Shown here: positions 18,001-27,497 of the stretch, piece by piece
How positions within the stretch are numbered: position 1 is the first letter of the stretch
Layout of the letters: each line of letters begins with the position of its first letter
Source of the DNA: an uncultured Bacilli bacterium
GTDB lineage: Bacteria; Bacillota_I; Bacilli_A; RF39; UBA660
Length of the DNA: 37,761 bases
Direction: 5' to 3'
Assembly: GCA_947628345.1 (NCBI GenBank)
Contig: CANQZM010000008.1
Coordinates: 1 to 37,761 of the forward strand
The notes under the pieces: generated by a model
What the model was told of the DNA's origin: nothing
The model's input: the letters and a program-made list of their open reading frames with translations, nothing else
Database searches by the model: none
Program-made: the position numbers and the translations under genes

Positions 18001-18645
18001 TGCGTCTAATACATCTAATCTTTTTAATAGTCTAGTTCTTTTTTGTCCTTGAGCAGTTTCAAGTTCTGTAGTTATATCTTTAATTTCTCTTTCTAAATCA
18101 ACCTTCTTAAGTAGTTCTTTGATAGCTTCTGCACCCATACCTACTTTAAAGCCTGTACCATATTTTTCATAATAAGAACGATACTCTTTTTCAGATAAAG
18201 TTTGTTTATTTTCTAAAGGAGCATTTCCTTTATCAATAACAACATAGCTAACGAAATATAATACTTCTTCTAGATCCCTTGGACTCATATCAAGTACTAA
18301 TCCCATACGAGAAGGAACACCCTTGAAAAACCAAATATGAGAAACAGGAGAGGCAAGCTCTATATGACCCATACGTTCACGACGAACTTTACTACGAGTA
18401 ACTTCAACTCCGCAACGGTCACATACTATATTTTTATAACGAACTCTCTTGTATTTTCCACAAGCACATTCAAAATCTTTTGTAGGTCCAAAAATTTTTT
18501 CACAAAATAACCCATCACGTTCCGGTTTTAGAGTACGATAATTAATAGTCTCAGGCTTTTTAACTTCTCCATATGACCATTCACGAATTCGATCAGAAGA
18601 AGCTATCCCAATTTTTAATGCTTGAAATTTATTTACTTCTATCAT
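15013..18645 (-). CDS. rpoC: DNA-directed RNA polymerase subunit beta'
   Basis: This is the 1210-aa beta-prime subunit. It carries the N-terminal zinc site [20 protein letters not shown], the clamp and lid regions, the catalytic NADFDGDQM that holds the active-site magnesium, the bridge helix and trigger-loop region (LLRxxx-like [10 protein letters not shown] to [16 protein letters not shown]), and the second zinc-binding cluster [14 protein letters not shown]. Its length is typical of Bacilli without large insertions. The ATG overlaps the rpoB stop by one base (TAATG), and AAGGAG lies in the rpoB end, so both are translationally coupled. Confidence 0.99.
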   Translation of the reverse strand: MIEVNKFQALKIGIASSDRIREWSYGEVKKPETINYRTLKPERDGLFCEKIFGPTKDFECACGKYKRVRYKNIVCDRCGVEVTRSKVRRERMGHIELASPVSHIWFFKGVPSRMGLVLDMSPRDLEEVLYFVSYVVIDKGNAPLENKQTLSEKEYRSYYEKYGTGFKVGMGAEAIKELLKKVDLEREIKDITTELETAQGQKRTRLLKRLDVLDAFYKSGNRPEWMILDVIPVIPPELRPMIQLDGGRFATSDLNDLYRRVINRNNRLKKLIDLGAPGIIIQNEKRMLQEAVDALFDNGRRGRSVTGAGNRPLKSLSSMLKGKQGRFRQNLLGKRVDYSGRSVIVVGPNLKMYQCGLPKEMALELFKPHVIHGLVSKDIAHNIKAAKRLIENQDPVVWDIVEEVIKEHPVLLNRAPTLHRLGIQAFEPILVGGKAIRLHPLVCPAFNADFDGDQMAVHVPLSEEAQAEARLLMLGSNNILHPKSGDPIVTPSQDMVLGNYYITMEKAGLEGEGRVFKNCNEALMAYERRELTLHARIAVPVSSFRHKLFTEEQKDKYLVTTVGKIKFNEILPDSFAFVNEPTDDNIQNITPNKYFIEKGKNIKEEIAKMPIVKPFAKGTLEKIIAQVFKRYKTTETSEMLDKLKDLGFYYSTIAGITVSMADVETSQNKQEIVSESQKLVDKINKQYKRGLITEEERFTKVIDTWNAAKDKVQAELEEISNKDIDNPIFMMMHSKARGNISNFTQVAGMRGIMAKPSGESVEIPVLSNFKEGLSVAEFFLSTHGARKGSADTALKTADSGYLTRRLVDVSQDMIIREADCGTDQGVVVRAFVNEKTGATIESLRDRIVGRFANKKIIHPETKKVLVDRLEMITESIADKIIDAGIEEVEIRSILTCGTENGLCQKCYGRNLATGNLVEIGEAVGVMAAQSIGEPGTQLTMRTFHTGGVAGGEDITQGLPRVQELFEARNPKGKATIAEIDGKITKIKEDHGKYKISITNKLETKEHVSNYGAKLCVEKGQEVTCGTKLTEGAISPKELLAVTDPITTQEYILKEVQNTYRSQGVDISDKHIEIIARRMICKIRIVESGDTRFLPGGLVNFKEFTDGNKEAIIKGKKPALGKPVLLGITKASLETDSFLSAASFQETTRILTDAAIKGKVDHLEGLKENVIIGKLIPAGTGSKRYSNVDYDLETEFVDEEPLDRLEDQFME

Positions 18646-21600
18646 TAAATATCAGCTCCTTCCCCTATAATATCATCTATTTGTTCAAATTCATCTAGAC
18701 TACCTTCATAATCCAAATTACTTTCTTCATCTATCTGCTCCGATTCATTCAAAGTTTCTTCAACCTCATTATCAGTATTTACAATTAATTGTGGTTGTTC
18801 TATTTCTTCAATTGATAAACTATTATCGTCTCTTTCATCTTCGGATTCAATTTCTTTCAATTGTAAATTTTCTCCTTGATCATTAATGATTGAAATATCT
18901 AGACCTAATGCTTGGAATTCTTTCATCAGTACTCTAAATGATTCAGGAACTCCGGCTTGATCAATTTCTTGTCCTTTAACAATTGCTTCATAAACCTTAA
19001 CACGTCCCACAACATCATCTGATTTAACAGTAAGAAGTTCTTGTAATGTATGAGCAGCTCCATAAGCATATAATGCCCAAACTTCCATTTCTCCAAATCT
19101 TTGACCACCAAATTGAGCTTTTCCACCAAGTGGTTGTTGTGTAACCATAGAATATGGTCCTGTACTTCTGGCATGGATTTTATCATCAACCATGTGGTGT
19201 AATTTAATCATGTACATGACACCAACAGCAATACGATTATCAAATGGTTCTCCAGTACGTCCATCATATAGTACTGTCTTTCCATCTTTATCCATACCAG
19301 CTTCCTTCATTGTAGCTTCTATATCAGAAATTTGTGCCCCATCAAAGACTGGTGTAGCAACATAAACACCTAACTTCTTAGCAGCCATACCCATATGTAA
19401 CTCTAATATTTGTCCCAAATTCATACGAGAAGGTACACCTTGTGGGTTAAGCATAACATCTACTGGAGTACCATCTGGTAAATATGGCATATCTTCTTGT
19501 GGAAGAATAAGGGAAATAACACCTTTATTACCATGTCGACCTGACATTTTATCTCCAACTTGAATTTTTCTTTTTTGAATAATATATACACGAATAACTT
19601 TTGAAACTCCTGCAGGTAATTCATCATTATCTTTACGAGAATAAATTTTGATATCATGAACAATACCATCTCCTCCATGTGGAACACGAAGTGAAGTATC
19701 ACGAACCTCTCTCGTTTTTTCTCCAAATATGGCATGCAATAATTTTTCTTCTGAGGTAAGTTCTGCCATTCCCTTAGGAGTTACTTTTCCAACTAGAATA
19801 TCTCCTTCTTTTACTTCAGTACCAATGGTAATAATTCCATTCTCATCTAGATTTTTTCTAGCTTCTTCACTAACGTTTGGAATGTCTCTAGTAATTTCTT
19901 CTGGTCCTAACTTGGTTTCGCGGCATTGCATTTCATAATCTTCTAAGTGAAGAGATGTAAATTTATCATCCTTAACTAAATTTTCATTTAAAATAACAGC
20001 ATCTTCATAATTGTATCCATTAAATGTCATGAATGCAACTACCATATTTTTACCTAAAGCAAGTTCACCTTTATCTGTTGAATTTCCATCTGCTATAATT
20101 GTTTCTCCTGCTTTTACTTTATCTCCAACTTTAACAATTGGTCTTTGATGATTACAAATTCCTGCATTAGCAAGTTCAAAATTAGCTAATTGATAAGTAT
20201 CTTTATTTTCTTTAGTTTTTACTACTATTTTTCTAGCATCAACATATTCAACTATACCATCGTTTTTTGCAACAATACAAACTCCTGAGTCTTTAGCTGC
20301 AATATGTTCAACTCCAGTACCAATATATGGTGCTTCAGTTTTAATAAGTGGCATTGCTTGACGTTGCATATTTGCACCCATAAGAGCACGAGTAGCATCA
20401 TCATGTTCAAGGAATGGAATACAACTTGTTGTAACTGAAACAACTTGTTGTGGACTAACGTCTATATAATCAACTTGTTCAGGTTTAGCCAAAATGTTTT
20501 CCCCACGAAGTCTAGCATTAACTTGTTCATCAATAATAACGTTATTTTTGTCTGTATTAACTGTGGATTGTGAAATTATGTAATCTGCTTCTTCATCAGC
20601 TGTTAAATATTCTACTGTATCGGTTATTTTACAATCAACAACTTTACGATATGGAGTCATTATAAACCCATATTCATCCACTTTAGCATAACTAGCTAAA
20701 GAAGTAATTAATCCAATATTTGGACCTTCTGGAGATTCAATTGGACAAATTCTACCATAGTGAGAAGTATTAACATCTCGAACTTCTACTCCTGCACGAT
20801 CACGAGAAAGTCCGCCAGGTCCTAGAGCTGATAAACGACGTTTATTAGTAAGTTCAGCAATAGGATTAGTTTGATCCATGAATTGAGAAAGTTGAGAACT
20901 TCCAAAGAATTCTTTCATTGCGGCTGTAACTGGACGAATATTAATTAAAGTTTTTGGTGTTACTTCTTCCATTTCTTGAGTAGTCATTCGCTCACGTATT
21001 ACACGTTCCATACGAGAAACACCAATTCTAAATTGATTTTGTAATAGTTCTCCTACTTGACGAATACGTCTGTTTCCTAAATGATCAATTTCATCAAAAT
21101 TTCCAACACCGTGTAATAAATTTAGGTAATAAGATACTGAAGCATAAACATCAGAAATTGTTAATCTTTTTTCAGTAATAGTTTGATCATTACCAATGAC
21201 AACTAATTTTTTCTTCTTATCAGATGGATCAACAATTTTAATTTGTTGAACTTTATTATACATATCTAATTCTTCATTAACTTTGACTTCTTTAATACCA
21301 TAACCATCAGCAAAAATTTGTCTTAATTGTTCTAAATCTGCCTTAGTTATAACCGAACCCTTAGCAAAAACTACTTCTCCATCTACTTTAATATCTTCAG
21401 CTAAAGTTTGTCCCAAAAGTCTGTCTACTATATTAAGTTTACGGTTAAATTTATAACGACCAACACGAGCTAGATCATATCTAAATTCATCAAAAAATCT
21501 AGTGATAATTTGATTTTTAGATGAATCAATAGTAGCAGGTTCCCCTGGTCTCAATTTTTCATATATTTCTATTAAAGCTTCATCAGTATTTTTAGTAGAA

Positions 21601-22271
21601 TCCTTAGCAATAGTATTTTTTAGATAATCATCTTCTCCGAATACTTTTAATATATCATCATCTGATGATAATCCAAAGGCTCTAAGTAAAGTAGTAAGAG
21701 CAACTTTTCTAGTTCTGTCAATTCTAACATATAATACATCCCTAGCATCAGTTTCAAATTCCAACCAAGTTCCACGAGTAGGTATGATTTGAGATGTAAT
21801 TAATTCACGACCATTTTTATCAATTTCACGATTAAAATACACACTAGGAGATCTAACTAATTGAGAAACAATAACACGTTCTGCCCCATTAATTATGAAT
21901 GTACCACTTTCAGTCATCATAGGCATATCACCCATAAATATCTCTTGCTCTTTTACTTCTCCTGTTTCATGATTAAAAAGACGCACTTCTACTTTTAAAG
22001 GTGCTGAATAAGTAGTCTCTCTATCCTTACTTTCTTTAATTGAATATCTAGGTTCATCAAAATGATAATCTCCAAACTCTAATTTTAATGTACCAGAAAA
22101 ATTTTCAACTGGAAATAAATCTTCAAAAACCTCTTTTATTCCTACTGTTTTAAACCAATCATATGATTTTTTTTGAATCTCTAATAAATCCTTTAGTTCA
22201 TAAGTATTTCTAATTTTTGAGAAATTTCTTCTTTCTCTATAGTCACCACATTTTACAATTTTATATGACAC
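18645..22271 (-). CDS. rpoB: DNA-directed RNA polymerase subunit beta
   Basis: This is the beta subunit. The track starts at ATG 22316, but no ribosome site precedes it; the GTG at 22271 ([18 protein letters not shown]) has GGGGTG eight bases upstream and matches the usual start of Bacilli RpoB, giving 1208 aa. The rifampicin pocket reads [22 protein letters not shown]: the position of E. coli His526 is Asn (codon 20846-20844). Other marks are GRHGNKGV and [20 protein letters not shown] long acidic tail of about 70 residues follows the conserved C-terminus. A promoter lies directly upstream at 22343-22371. Confidence 0.98.
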   Translation of the reverse strand: MSYKIVKCGDYRERRNFSKIRNTYELKDLLEIQKKSYDWFKTVGIKEVFEDLFPVENFSGTLKLEFGDYHFDEPRYSIKESKDRETTYSAPLKVEVRLFNHETGEVKEQEIFMGDMPMMTESGTFIINGAERVIVSQLVRSPSVYFNREIDKNGRELITSQIIPTRGTWLEFETDARDVLYVRIDRTRKVALTTLLRAFGLSSDDDILKVFGEDDYLKNTIAKDSTKNTDEALIEIYEKLRPGEPATIDSSKNQIITRFFDEFRYDLARVGRYKFNRKLNIVDRLLGQTLAEDIKVDGEVVFAKGSVITKADLEQLRQIFADGYGIKEVKVNEELDMYNKVQQIKIVDPSDKKKKLVVIGNDQTITEKRLTISDVYASVSYYLNLLHGVGNFDEIDHLGNRRIRQVGELLQNQFRIGVSRMERVIRERMTTQEMEEVTPKTLINIRPVTAAMKEFFGSSQLSQFMDQTNPIAELTNKRRLSALGPGGLSRDRAGVEVRDVNTSHYGRICPIESPEGPNIGLITSLASYAKVDEYGFIMTPYRKVVDCKITDTVEYLTADEEADYIISQSTVNTDKNNVIIDEQVNARLRGENILAKPEQVDYIDVSPQQVVSVTTSCIPFLEHDDATRALMGANMQRQAMPLIKTEAPYIGTGVEHIAAKDSGVCIVAKNDGIVEYVDARKIVVKTKENKDTYQLANFELANAGICNHQRPIVKVGDKVKAGETIIADGNSTDKGELALGKNMVVAFMTFNGYNYEDAVILNENLVKDDKFTSLHLEDYEMQCRETKLGPEEITRDIPNVSEEARKNLDENGIITIGTEVKEGDILVGKVTPKGMAELTSEEKLLHAIFGEKTREVRDTSLRVPHGGDGIVHDIKIYSRKDNDELPAGVSKVIRVYIIQKRKIQVGDKMSGRHGNKGVISLILPQEDMPYLPDGTPVDVMLNPQGVPSRMNLGQILELHMGMAAKKLGVYVATPVFDGAQISDIEATMKEAGMDKDGKTVLYDGRTGEPFDNRIAVGVMYMIKLHHMVDDKIHARSTGPYSMVTQQPLGGKAQFGGQRFGEMEVWALYAYGAAHTLQELLTVKSDDVVGRVKVYEAIVKGQEIDQAGVPESFRVLMKEFQALGLDISIINDQGENLQLKEIESEDERDDNSLSIEEIEQPQLIVNTDNEVEETLNESEQIDEESNLDYEGSLDEFEQIDDIIGEGADI

Positions 22272-22342
22272 TCTTTTCACCCCAAACAATTTAATTTTTA
22301 AAGAACAGAATCGCATTAAATTTAATACGTTGCCAATTTATA

Positions 22343-22371
22343 TTAATAACATAAATTCGTAAACAAGTCAA
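22343..22371 (-). promoter_or_regulatory. Promoter of rpoBC
   Basis: TTGACT and TATTAA are 17 bases apart on the minus strand, starting at the last base before the methyltransferase stop. With the GTG start at 22271 the leader is about 65 bases. Confidence 0.6.
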
Positions 22372-22956
22372 CTAAAAATTACATTTTAATACGAAAAATC
22401 CTTTTTTCTTTTTTAATATCTCAACATTATACTCTTTTTTTAAGTCGAATATTAGCGATTTAGCACCTTGCTCTTTTCTAATTACTAAAAAGAGATTCCC
22501 AGATGATTCTAAATGTTTTTTTGCATTAAATAGAATATTATATACAATTTCTTTACCGGCTCTTATCGGTGGATTAGTAATTATCGTATTATATTTATTA
22601 GTAATATTACTATAACAATCACTTTCAAAAGCATTAATATTGTTACAACCATTTTCCTTAATATTTCTTTCTGTCAAATGTAAAGCTCGTAAATTAACAT
22701 CCACCATATCAATAGAGGCTCCTGTTAGTTTGTTTAAAACTATACCTAAAACTCCATAACCACACCCAATATCTAAAACTTTGTCTCCAACTTCTTCAAG
22801 CGGGATGGATTCAAGAAGAAGTTTACTGCCAAAATCGACTCCGTCTTTTGAAAAAACTCCATTATCGGTCAAAAATGTAAATTTATATCCATATATAATA
22901 CATTCCTTTTTTTTTACATTACTAGGTAATTTTTCATTAGTAAAATACTGTCCCAT
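22372..22956 (-). CDS. Class I SAM-dependent methyltransferase (RsmC/YbxB-like)
   Basis: The 194-aa protein has the SAM-binding LDIGCGYGVLGIVL, an acidic residue in MVDVNLRAL, and the catalytic NPPI motif found in enzymes that methylate amino groups of guanine in RNA (RsmC/RsmD class). The position between rplL and rpoB is that of ybxB in Bacilli, for which 16S rRNA is the likely substrate. The track starts at 23058; the ATG at 22956 (MGQYFTNEKL) has GGAGAG upstream and matches family N-termini. Upstream is a strong promoter and a hairpin with a U tract at the very 5' end of the transcript. Confidence 0.92.
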   Translation of the reverse strand: MGQYFTNEKLPSNVKKKECIIYGYKFTFLTDNGVFSKDGVDFGSKLLLESIPLEEVGDKVLDIGCGYGVLGIVLNKLTGASIDMVDVNLRALHLTERNIKENGCNNINAFESDCYSNITNKYNTIITNPPIRAGKEIVYNILFNAKKHLESSGNLFLVIRKEQGAKSLIFDLKKEYNVEILKKKKGFFVLKCNF

Positions 22957-22970
22957 AACACTCTCCAAAT

Positions 22971-23013
22971 GCAAAAAGAAAGAGACAACTTCAAAAAAAT
23001 GTGTAGTTGTCTC
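22971..23013 (-). terminator. 5' hairpin with U tract before the methyltransferase gene
   Basis: GAGACAACT and AGTTGTCTC pair on the minus strand over a 14-base loop, followed by TTTCTTTTT. It begins about 7 bases after the predicted start of transcription from the promoter at 23027-23055 and ends 15 bases before the methyltransferase ATG. It can act as an attenuator for that promoter, or as a late terminator for rplJL readthrough. Confidence 0.6.
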
Positions 23014-23026
23014 CTTTCGTAAGGAT

Positions 23027-23055
23027 ATGATACAATATTTTCTTTTTTTTGTCAA
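23027..23055 (-). promoter_or_regulatory. Promoter of the methyltransferase gene
   Basis: TTGACA and TATCAT are 17 bases apart on the minus strand, between the rplL terminator and the methyltransferase. Confidence 0.75.
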
Positions 23056-23143
23056 CAAAAAAAGAGAAGTTAATTACCATGATATAAAACAAATTACACT
23101 AATGTACAACCATTATACTTAATATACTTTAATATCAGAAAAA

Positions 23144-23176
23144 AGTATAAAAAAAGAAGTTAAATTATTTAACTTC
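23144..23176 (-). terminator. Terminator after rplL
   Basis: GAAGTTAAAT and ATTTAACTTC form a stem that includes the rplL stop codon, followed by TTTTTTTATACTTTTTT on the minus strand. Confidence 0.85.
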
Positions 23177-23536
23177 TACAGTAGCGCCAGCTTCTTCAAG
23201 TTTACTTTTGATTTCATTAGCTTCATCAGCAGATACATTTTCTTTAACAACACCATTGCTATCAACGATATCTTTAGATTCTTTTAATCCTAATCCAGTA
23301 ATTTCACGAACTACTTTTATTACTGCTACTTTTGCAGCTCCTGCATCTGCAATACTTACAGTTACAACACTTGGAGCATCATTACTTGCTTCTCCTGCAG
23401 CTGCTGGTGCAGCTACTGCTACAGCAGATGGATCAACTCCAAATTCTTCTTTCATTGCATCTACTAATTCTTTAATTTCTAATAAATTCATTTCTTTTAA
23501 ACTACTGATAAATTCATCTTTAGTTAATTTTGCCAT
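23165..23536 (-). CDS. rplL: 50S ribosomal protein L7/L12
   Basis: This is the stalk protein that recruits translation factor GTPases. The 123 aa comprise the N-terminal dimerisation domain ([29 protein letters not shown]), an Ala-rich hinge ([13 protein letters not shown]) and the C-terminal factor-binding domain with [31 protein letters not shown] precedes the ATG. It follows rplJ closely and shares the L10 leader-controlled transcript. Confidence 0.99.
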   Translation of the reverse strand: MAKLTKDEFISSLKEMNLLEIKELVDAMKEEFGVDPSAVAVAAPAAAGEASNDAPSVVTVSIADAGAAKVAVIKVVREITGLGLKESKDIVDSNGVVKENVSADEANEIKSKLEEAGATVEVK

Positions 23537-23559
23537 TTTTTAATCCTCCTTATTTTTTA

Positions 23560-24054
23560 TTAATTTTCTTCTTTTTGTTGGCTATATAAATCTAAGCAAA
23601 TTGATAAATCTTTAACAAGCCCTATCATACCACCAGCAAGCATTGTAAGTAATCCTTCTCTTGATGGTATTGTAGCATATTCTGCTAATTTTGCTTTGTC
23701 GGCAACTTCTCCGTCTACAATCCCTACTTTTACAATTACTGATGGATGTTCTTTTGCAAAACTAGTTAAGGTTTTAATTGTACCAACCTGGTCTTCACCA
23801 TATGCAAATGCACTTGGACCAACTAAATTATCTTTAATATCAATTTTTAAATCATCAAATGCTCTAACCATTAAAGTATTCTTATATACCTTATAATTAG
23901 AATTGGCTTCTCTTAATTTAACACGTAATTCTTTAACTTCACTATCGGTTATACCACGATAATCAAATAATACCACTGATTTTGAAGATTGAACATGATC
24001 TTTGATTTCATCGATAATTTTTTGTTTAGCCTCTAAAATCTTTTGATTTGCCAT
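23560..24054 (-). CDS. rplJ: 50S ribosomal protein L10
   Basis: L10 anchors the L7/L12 dimers to the ribosome. The track begins at 24111, inside the leader; the ATG at 24054 (MANQKILEAKQ) has AAGGAGG seven bases upstream and gives 164 aa, the normal length. Family features are SVVLFDYRGITDSEVKELR, the YKVYKNTL segment and the C-terminal helix that binds L12. Expression is likely controlled by the L10 leader at 24088-24174. Confidence 0.97.
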   Translation of the reverse strand: MANQKILEAKQKIIDEIKDHVQSSKSVVLFDYRGITDSEVKELRVKLREANSNYKVYKNTLMVRAFDDLKIDIKDNLVGPSAFAYGEDQVGTIKTLTSFAKEHPSVIVKVGIVDGEVADKAKLAEYATIPSREGLLTMLAGGMIGLVKDLSICLDLYSQQKEEN

Positions 24055-24087
24055 AAAACACCTCCTTAATCTATTTAGGGATGCCAT

Positions 24088-24174
24088 AAAAAGAGCTCTT
24101 AAAATAGACATTTCAAGAACTCATAAATTTGTCCTCGGTAGGATTTATTTTTATACCTACTGTCTATGGCACCA
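24088..24174 (-). promoter_or_regulatory. L10 leader with terminator (autoregulatory)
   Basis: On the minus strand the leader has GGTGCCATAGACAGTAGG ... CCTACCGAGGAC, the conserved arms of the Gram-positive rplJ leader that binds L10(L12)4. It is followed by GAGTTCTT/AAGAGCTC and UUUUU, a terminator stem (24088-24122). This is the known pattern of L10 autogenous control by termination. Confidence 0.85.
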
Positions 24175-24205
24175 ATAAATTGTCTTTATTATATACTAAT
24201 TTATT

Positions 24206-24901
24206 CTATTTGTCAAAATTATTTTCAACCTTTATTCCAGGTCCCATTGTAGAAGAAATTGAAATATTTTTAATATATTCTCCTTTTACTGTTGCTGGTT
24301 TTATTCTTAAAATGTGTGCTACAAAAGCATCTAAATTAGCTATTAAATCTTCATCAGAAAATGATGCTTTACCAATGATTCCATGAATATTTCCATAAGA
24401 ATCAGTTCTATATTCAACACGACCAGCTTTAACTTCATTGATTGCTTTTTCAACATCTACAGTAACTGTACCTGTTTTTGGATTTGGCATTAATCCACGT
24501 GGTCCTAATACCCTACCAATTTTACCAAGAAGTGGCATCATATCAGGGGTTGCAATCATGGTATCAAACTCAAACCAATTTTCTTTTTCTATTTTTTCAA
24601 TCATGTCAACGTCACCAACATAATCAGCCCCAGCAGCAACTGCCTTTTTAGCATTATCTCCTTTAGCAATTACCAAAACTCTAACTGTTTTTCCAGTTCC
24701 CTTTGGTAAAACTACAGCTCCTCTTAATTGTTGATCAGCTTTTTTGGTATCAACATTTAATCTCATAGCGATTTCAATTGAACCATCAAATTTACTTACT
24801 GAAGTTTCTTTTACTAATTTTACTGCTTCTTCTTTTGAATAAAGTTTACTTTTTTCAATTTTAGCAACAGCTTCTTTATATTTTTTACTTTTATTTTTCA
24901 T
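24206..24901 (-). CDS. rplA: 50S ribosomal protein L1
   Basis: L1 forms the mobile stalk near the E site and is often a translational repressor of its own operon. The 231 aa show the N-terminal [22 protein letters not shown], the [14 protein letters not shown] segment, [15 protein letters not shown] and the C-terminal [17 protein letters not shown] precedes the ATG. The 81 bases between rplK and rplA can fold into a hairpin directly upstream of the ribosome site. Confidence 0.99.
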   Translation of the reverse strand: MKNKSKKYKEAVAKIEKSKLYSKEEAVKLVKETSVSKFDGSIEIAMRLNVDTKKADQQLRGAVVLPKGTGKTVRVLVIAKGDNAKKAVAAGADYVGDVDMIEKIEKENWFEFDTMIATPDMMPLLGKIGRVLGPRGLMPNPKTGTVTVDVEKAINEVKAGRVEYRTDSYGNIHGIIGKASFSDEDLIANLDAFVAHILRIKPATVKGEYIKNISISSTMGPGIKVENNFDK

Positions 24902-24915
24902 TATTTTTCCTCCTT

Positions 24916-24964
24916 ATGTGGTATTTTATACGGAATTCATGCAAGCGGACATTCCTTCCACATA
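24916..24964 (-). promoter_or_regulatory. Hairpin before rplA sharing a motif with the rplK leader
   Basis: On the minus strand TATGTGG pairs with CCACATA, enclosing an inner GGAAT/ATTCC stem; the closing arm touches AAGGAGG of rplA. The 5' side reads GTGGAAGG and the 3' side ACCACA. The rplK leader has GTGGGAGG and ACCACT in the same places. Such pairs suggest a common protein, most likely L1. Confidence 0.55.
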
Positions 24965-24982
24965 GGTAAAACCCTATTTTTA

Positions 24983-25426
24983 TTATTCTGCAGTTTCTTC
25001 TAATTCCTCAACTGAAATTCCCATGTTTCTTGCTGTACCTGCAACTATTTTCATAGCTTCTTCTACAGTATATGCATTTAAATCAGGCAGTTTAATTTCT
25101 GCAATTTCTTTTAGTTGATCTTTAGTTAATTTTGCTACAGTTTCTGTAGCTCCTTTAGTTGCACCCTTATTAATTTTAGCATATTTTTTCAACAAGAAAC
25201 TTGTAGGTGGAGTTTTAATAATAAAATCAAAACTTCTATCTTCATATATTGATATTTCTACTGGTAAGATATCACCCATCTTATCTTTAGTTGCATCATT
25301 ATATTTAGTACAAAATTCTTGTAAATTAATTCCTGCTGGACCTAAAACAGTTCCTACTGGTGGAGCTGGTGTAGCTTTTCCTGCTGGAATTTGTAATTTA
25401 ATCTTTTTTACAGCTTCTTTTGCCAC
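24983..25426 (-). CDS. rplK: 50S ribosomal protein L11
   Basis: L11 forms the GTPase-associated centre with 23S rRNA and is needed for RelA-type stringent signalling. The 147 aa include [41 protein letters not shown] and the C-terminal [12 protein letters not shown]. The start codon is GTG (MAKEAVKK) with AAAGGAGG nine bases upstream. The gene starts a transcript from the promoter at 25533-25561, after nusG. Confidence 0.98.
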   Translation of the reverse strand: MAKEAVKKIKLQIPAGKATPAPPVGTVLGPAGINLQEFCTKYNDATKDKMGDILPVEISIYEDRSFDFIIKTPPTSFLLKKYAKINKGATKGATETVAKLTKDQLKEIAEIKLPDLNAYTVEEAMKIVAGTARNMGISVEELEETAE

Positions 25427-25457
25427 GAAAAACGCCTCCTTTTATTTTGTTTTCGCG

Positions 25458-25503
25458 AGTGGTCCAAATAGCTATTACCGCTTTAATAGGCTTGCCTCCC
25501 ACT
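25458..25503 (-). promoter_or_regulatory. Structured leader of rplK
   Basis: On the minus strand AGTGGGAGGC ... GGACCACT forms a closing stem around an inner GCCTATTAAAGCGGTAATAGC region (CTATTA/TAATAG). It lies between the promoter and the rplK ribosome site. The GTGGGAGG and ACCACT arms are matched by the hairpin before rplA. Confidence 0.6.
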
Positions 25504-25532
25504 AATCTATATTTATTAAATATAGCTCCTAA

Positions 25533-25561
25533 ATAATACCATAATTTATGGTTTTTTGCAA
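25533..25561 (-). promoter_or_regulatory. Promoter of rplKA
   Basis: TTGCAA and TATTAT are separated by 17 bases on the minus strand, just past the nusG stop codon. Confidence 0.65.
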
Positions 25562-25564
25562 GCA

Positions 25565-26098
25565 TTACGCTTTTTCTACTTGATTTAATTCAACTTCAAC
25601 GGATGTTTCTTGTCCAAATAAATCAACTAATAAATTAACTTTTTGGTTAGGTAAGTCAACAGATTCAATTTTTCCAAACATTCCATTAAATGGCCCAGAA
25701 ATAATTTTAACACTAAGACCTTCCTTTAAATCATTTTCTACATTAATTCTTGAAATACCCATACCATTAAGGATTTTATCCACTTCATATGGTTGTAAAG
25801 GTGTAGGTTTAGCTCCTTTTCCACTAGAACCAATAAAACCTGTTACCCCTGGAGTATTACGAACAACATACCATGCATCATCCGTCATTACCATTTCTAC
25901 TAGAATATAGCCAGGAAACATTTTCTTATTTCTTTCTTTAGTTACTCCATCTTTTACTTCTACAACTTTTTCCTCTGGAATTATTACTCTACAAATATAA
26001 TCTTGCATATCCATAGATTCGGCTCTCATCTCAAGTTTTTCTTTAACCTTATTTTCATGACCTGAATAAGTATTAACTACATACCATTGTTTTTCCAT
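25565..26098 (-). CDS. nusG: Transcription termination/antitermination protein NusG
   Basis: NusG binds RNA polymerase and links it to ribosomes or modulates pausing. The 177 aa have the N-terminal NGN domain (KQWYVVNTYSGHENKVKEKLE, FPGYILVEMVMTDDAWYVVRNTPGVTGFIG) and the C-terminal KOW domain (GLSVKIISGPFNGMFGKIESVD). It lies 17 bases after secE, with AGGAGG before the ATG. Confidence 0.98.
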   Translation of the reverse strand: MEKQWYVVNTYSGHENKVKEKLEMRAESMDMQDYICRVIIPEEKVVEVKDGVTKERNKKMFPGYILVEMVMTDDAWYVVRNTPGVTGFIGSSGKGAKPTPLQPYEVDKILNGMGISRINVENDLKEGLSVKIISGPFNGMFGKIESVDLPNQKVNLLVDLFGQETSVEVELNQVEKA

Positions 26099-26115
26099 AT
26101 TGTTTCCTCCTAATT

Positions 26116-26436
26116 CTACTTAAATAGCGATTGTATTAATGCAAATATTGCATCAACTCCGTAAAAGAATAAAGAACAAAATATAACAAATACTATTGTT
26201 GCTATAGAATATTTCACCATATCCTCTTTCGAAGTCCAACGAACTGTTTTAAATTCGGATTTTACACCATGACAAAATGACATAAATCTGTACCATAATC
26301 CTTTTTTTTCTGCTTTTGAGTTCTTGTTGTTATTAACTGGTTTTTTCTTGTCTTTATCACTAACTTTTTTTTCTAACTTTTCTTCAGAAAATTTTACTAA
26401 TTCTTTCTTTTCTTTAATTTTTTGAACTTCTGCCAT
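26116..26436 (-). CDS. secE: Preprotein translocase subunit SecE
   Basis: SecE is the clamp subunit of the SecYEG channel. The protein has 106 aa: a lysine-rich, presumably unstructured cytoplasmic extension of about 45 residues, then the conserved amphipathic helix and hinge (GVKSEFKTVRWTSKEDMVKYS) and a single membrane helix (IATIVFVIFCSLFFYGVDAIFALI). The common form has about 60 residues, so the extension is a lineage trait. No rpmG gene precedes it. The promoter is at 26492-26520. Confidence 0.93.
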   Translation of the reverse strand: MAEVQKIKEKKELVKFSEEKLEKKVSDKDKKKPVNNNKNSKAEKKGLWYRFMSFCHGVKSEFKTVRWTSKEDMVKYSIATIVFVIFCSLFFYGVDAIFALIQSLFK

Positions 26437-26491
26437 ATTATCACCTTTTCATAATTATTACCAAAATAAAAACACCTCAGTGCTTGCTATT

Positions 26492-26520
26492 AAGTTATCA
26501 CAACCTTACAAAAATGTCAA
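26492..26520 (-). promoter_or_regulatory. Promoter of secE-nusG
   Basis: TTGACA and TAACTT are 17 bases apart on the minus strand, 56 bases before the secE ATG. Confidence 0.6.
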
Positions 26521-26579
26521 CGGTTAATTTTTATCGTGTTAATTTTTTATAGATGTAATTATAAACATTTAAAATTACC

Positions 26580-26604
26580 AAAATAAAAGACCTATATATA
26601 GGCC
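26580..26604 (-). terminator. Terminator after the frameshifted small gene
   Basis: GGCCTA-tata-TAGGTC followed by TTTTATTTTGG on the minus strand, three bases after the stop codon of the broken gene at 26607. Confidence 0.75.
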
Positions 26605-26606
26605 AA

Positions 26607-26878
26607 TTATTTATTTAATTTTTTGACTTTTTGAAATGATTTTACTATTTTTTCTTTTATTTCTTTCACTTCTTTAGATTTATCTAACCCAATTATTGCT
26701 ACATTTGTTAAATTAGCATCATATCTTTTTGCTATTCTTACTTCATATAACTTCATTACTGCTACCGTACTCCCCGTAAAGTCTGTTTTTTCAACGTAAA
26801 CGTCATCGAATGAACCTACTATTTTGATATCTTTATTTATTCTTATACACGCTTTCTACTAACTACAAGTATACTCAT
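26607..26878 (-). pseudogene. Small gene with a single -1 base frameshift, about 90 codons
   Basis: ATG at 26878 with a GAAGTGG ribosome site begins MSILVVSRKRV and hits TAA after 11 codons plus stop. In the other frame the sequence runs on without stops as CIRINKDIKIVGSFDDVYVE ... KLYEVRIAKRYDANLTNVAIIGLDKSKEVKEIKEKI to a stop followed at once by a terminator. One missing base near 26850 (AGTAGAAAGCG) joins the two. Only the last 49 codons have an ATG of their own (MKLYEV), without a ribosome site. The gene overlaps the end of the dCMP deaminase mRNA. The family is not recognised. Assembly error is possible. Confidence 0.6.
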
Positions 26879-26890
26879 ATTCCACTTCTT

Positions 26891-27370
26891 TTATAAATCT
26901 AAAGTTAACTTTTTCCCTTGCTTTTTATATTTTCTATAAATAATACCACAAGTGTTAAATATCTTTTTGGAGGCTATATTACCATCAGTTTTATCATATT
27001 TGTCGCATAAATAAATAATTTCTGTTATTCCTGCCTGAACTAGAGCTTTAGCACATTCGTTACAAGGAAATAAAGTAACATACATTTTGCAACCTTTAAC
27101 GCTTCCTGGTGCATTAAGTATAGCATTCAATTCTGAGTGACAAACATATGCATATTTAGTATTTAAAAATTCCCCTTCTCTATCCCATGGCATATCATTA
27201 TCATCATCAAACCCTGTAGGAGCCCCATTATAGCCTAAAGAAACTATTCTATTATTTTTATCAACAATACATGCTCCCACTTGACTATTAGGATCTTTAC
27301 TTCTTTCAGCAGATAATATAGCTATACCCATAAAATATTCTTCCCAACTAATATAATTTTTTCTTTTCAT
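26891..27370 (-). CDS. dCMP deaminase family protein (ComEB-like)
   Basis: The 159-aa protein is a zinc-dependent deaminase. The site is HSELNAIL (H-x-E, where most relatives have HAE) and PCNECAKALVQAGI (PC-x-x-C), with the upstream SKDPNSQVGACIVD. Family members convert dCMP to dUMP, feeding dTMP synthesis. The track starts with GTG at 27379; the ATG at 27370 (MKRKNYISWEEYFMG) fits the family better and has TTGGAG upstream. It is monocistronic or leads into the frameshifted small gene. It diverges from the transglutaminase-like gene. Confidence 0.93.
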   Translation of the reverse strand: MKRKNYISWEEYFMGIAILSAERSKDPNSQVGACIVDKNNRIVSLGYNGAPTGFDDDNDMPWDREGEFLNTKYAYVCHSELNAILNAPGSVKGCKMYVTLFPCNECAKALVQAGITEIIYLCDKYDKTDGNIASKKIFNTCGIIYRKYKKQGKKLTLDL

Positions 27371-27497
27371 AATTTTCACTCCAAAACTTATATAATTAAT
27401 TCTAAGTTATTATCTCCAATTTAAATTTTACTATTATAAAAATATTATAACACAATTAATTTTAACTTTAAACAAATAAGTCCATTTTAAAATAAAC

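Noticed and set aside
26437-26530. rpmG (L33) before secE, expected in many Bacilli
   Set aside because: The stretch contains only the promoter and leader; no frame encodes the C-x-x-C pairs of L33.
26607-26878. CsrA: the start MSILVVSRK and IRINKDIKI resemble the front of CsrA
   Set aside because: After the frameshift the conserved V-x-L-G-I-x-A-P block and the following R-x-E-I are missing, and the protein is longer than CsrA. The resemblance is limited to the first strand.
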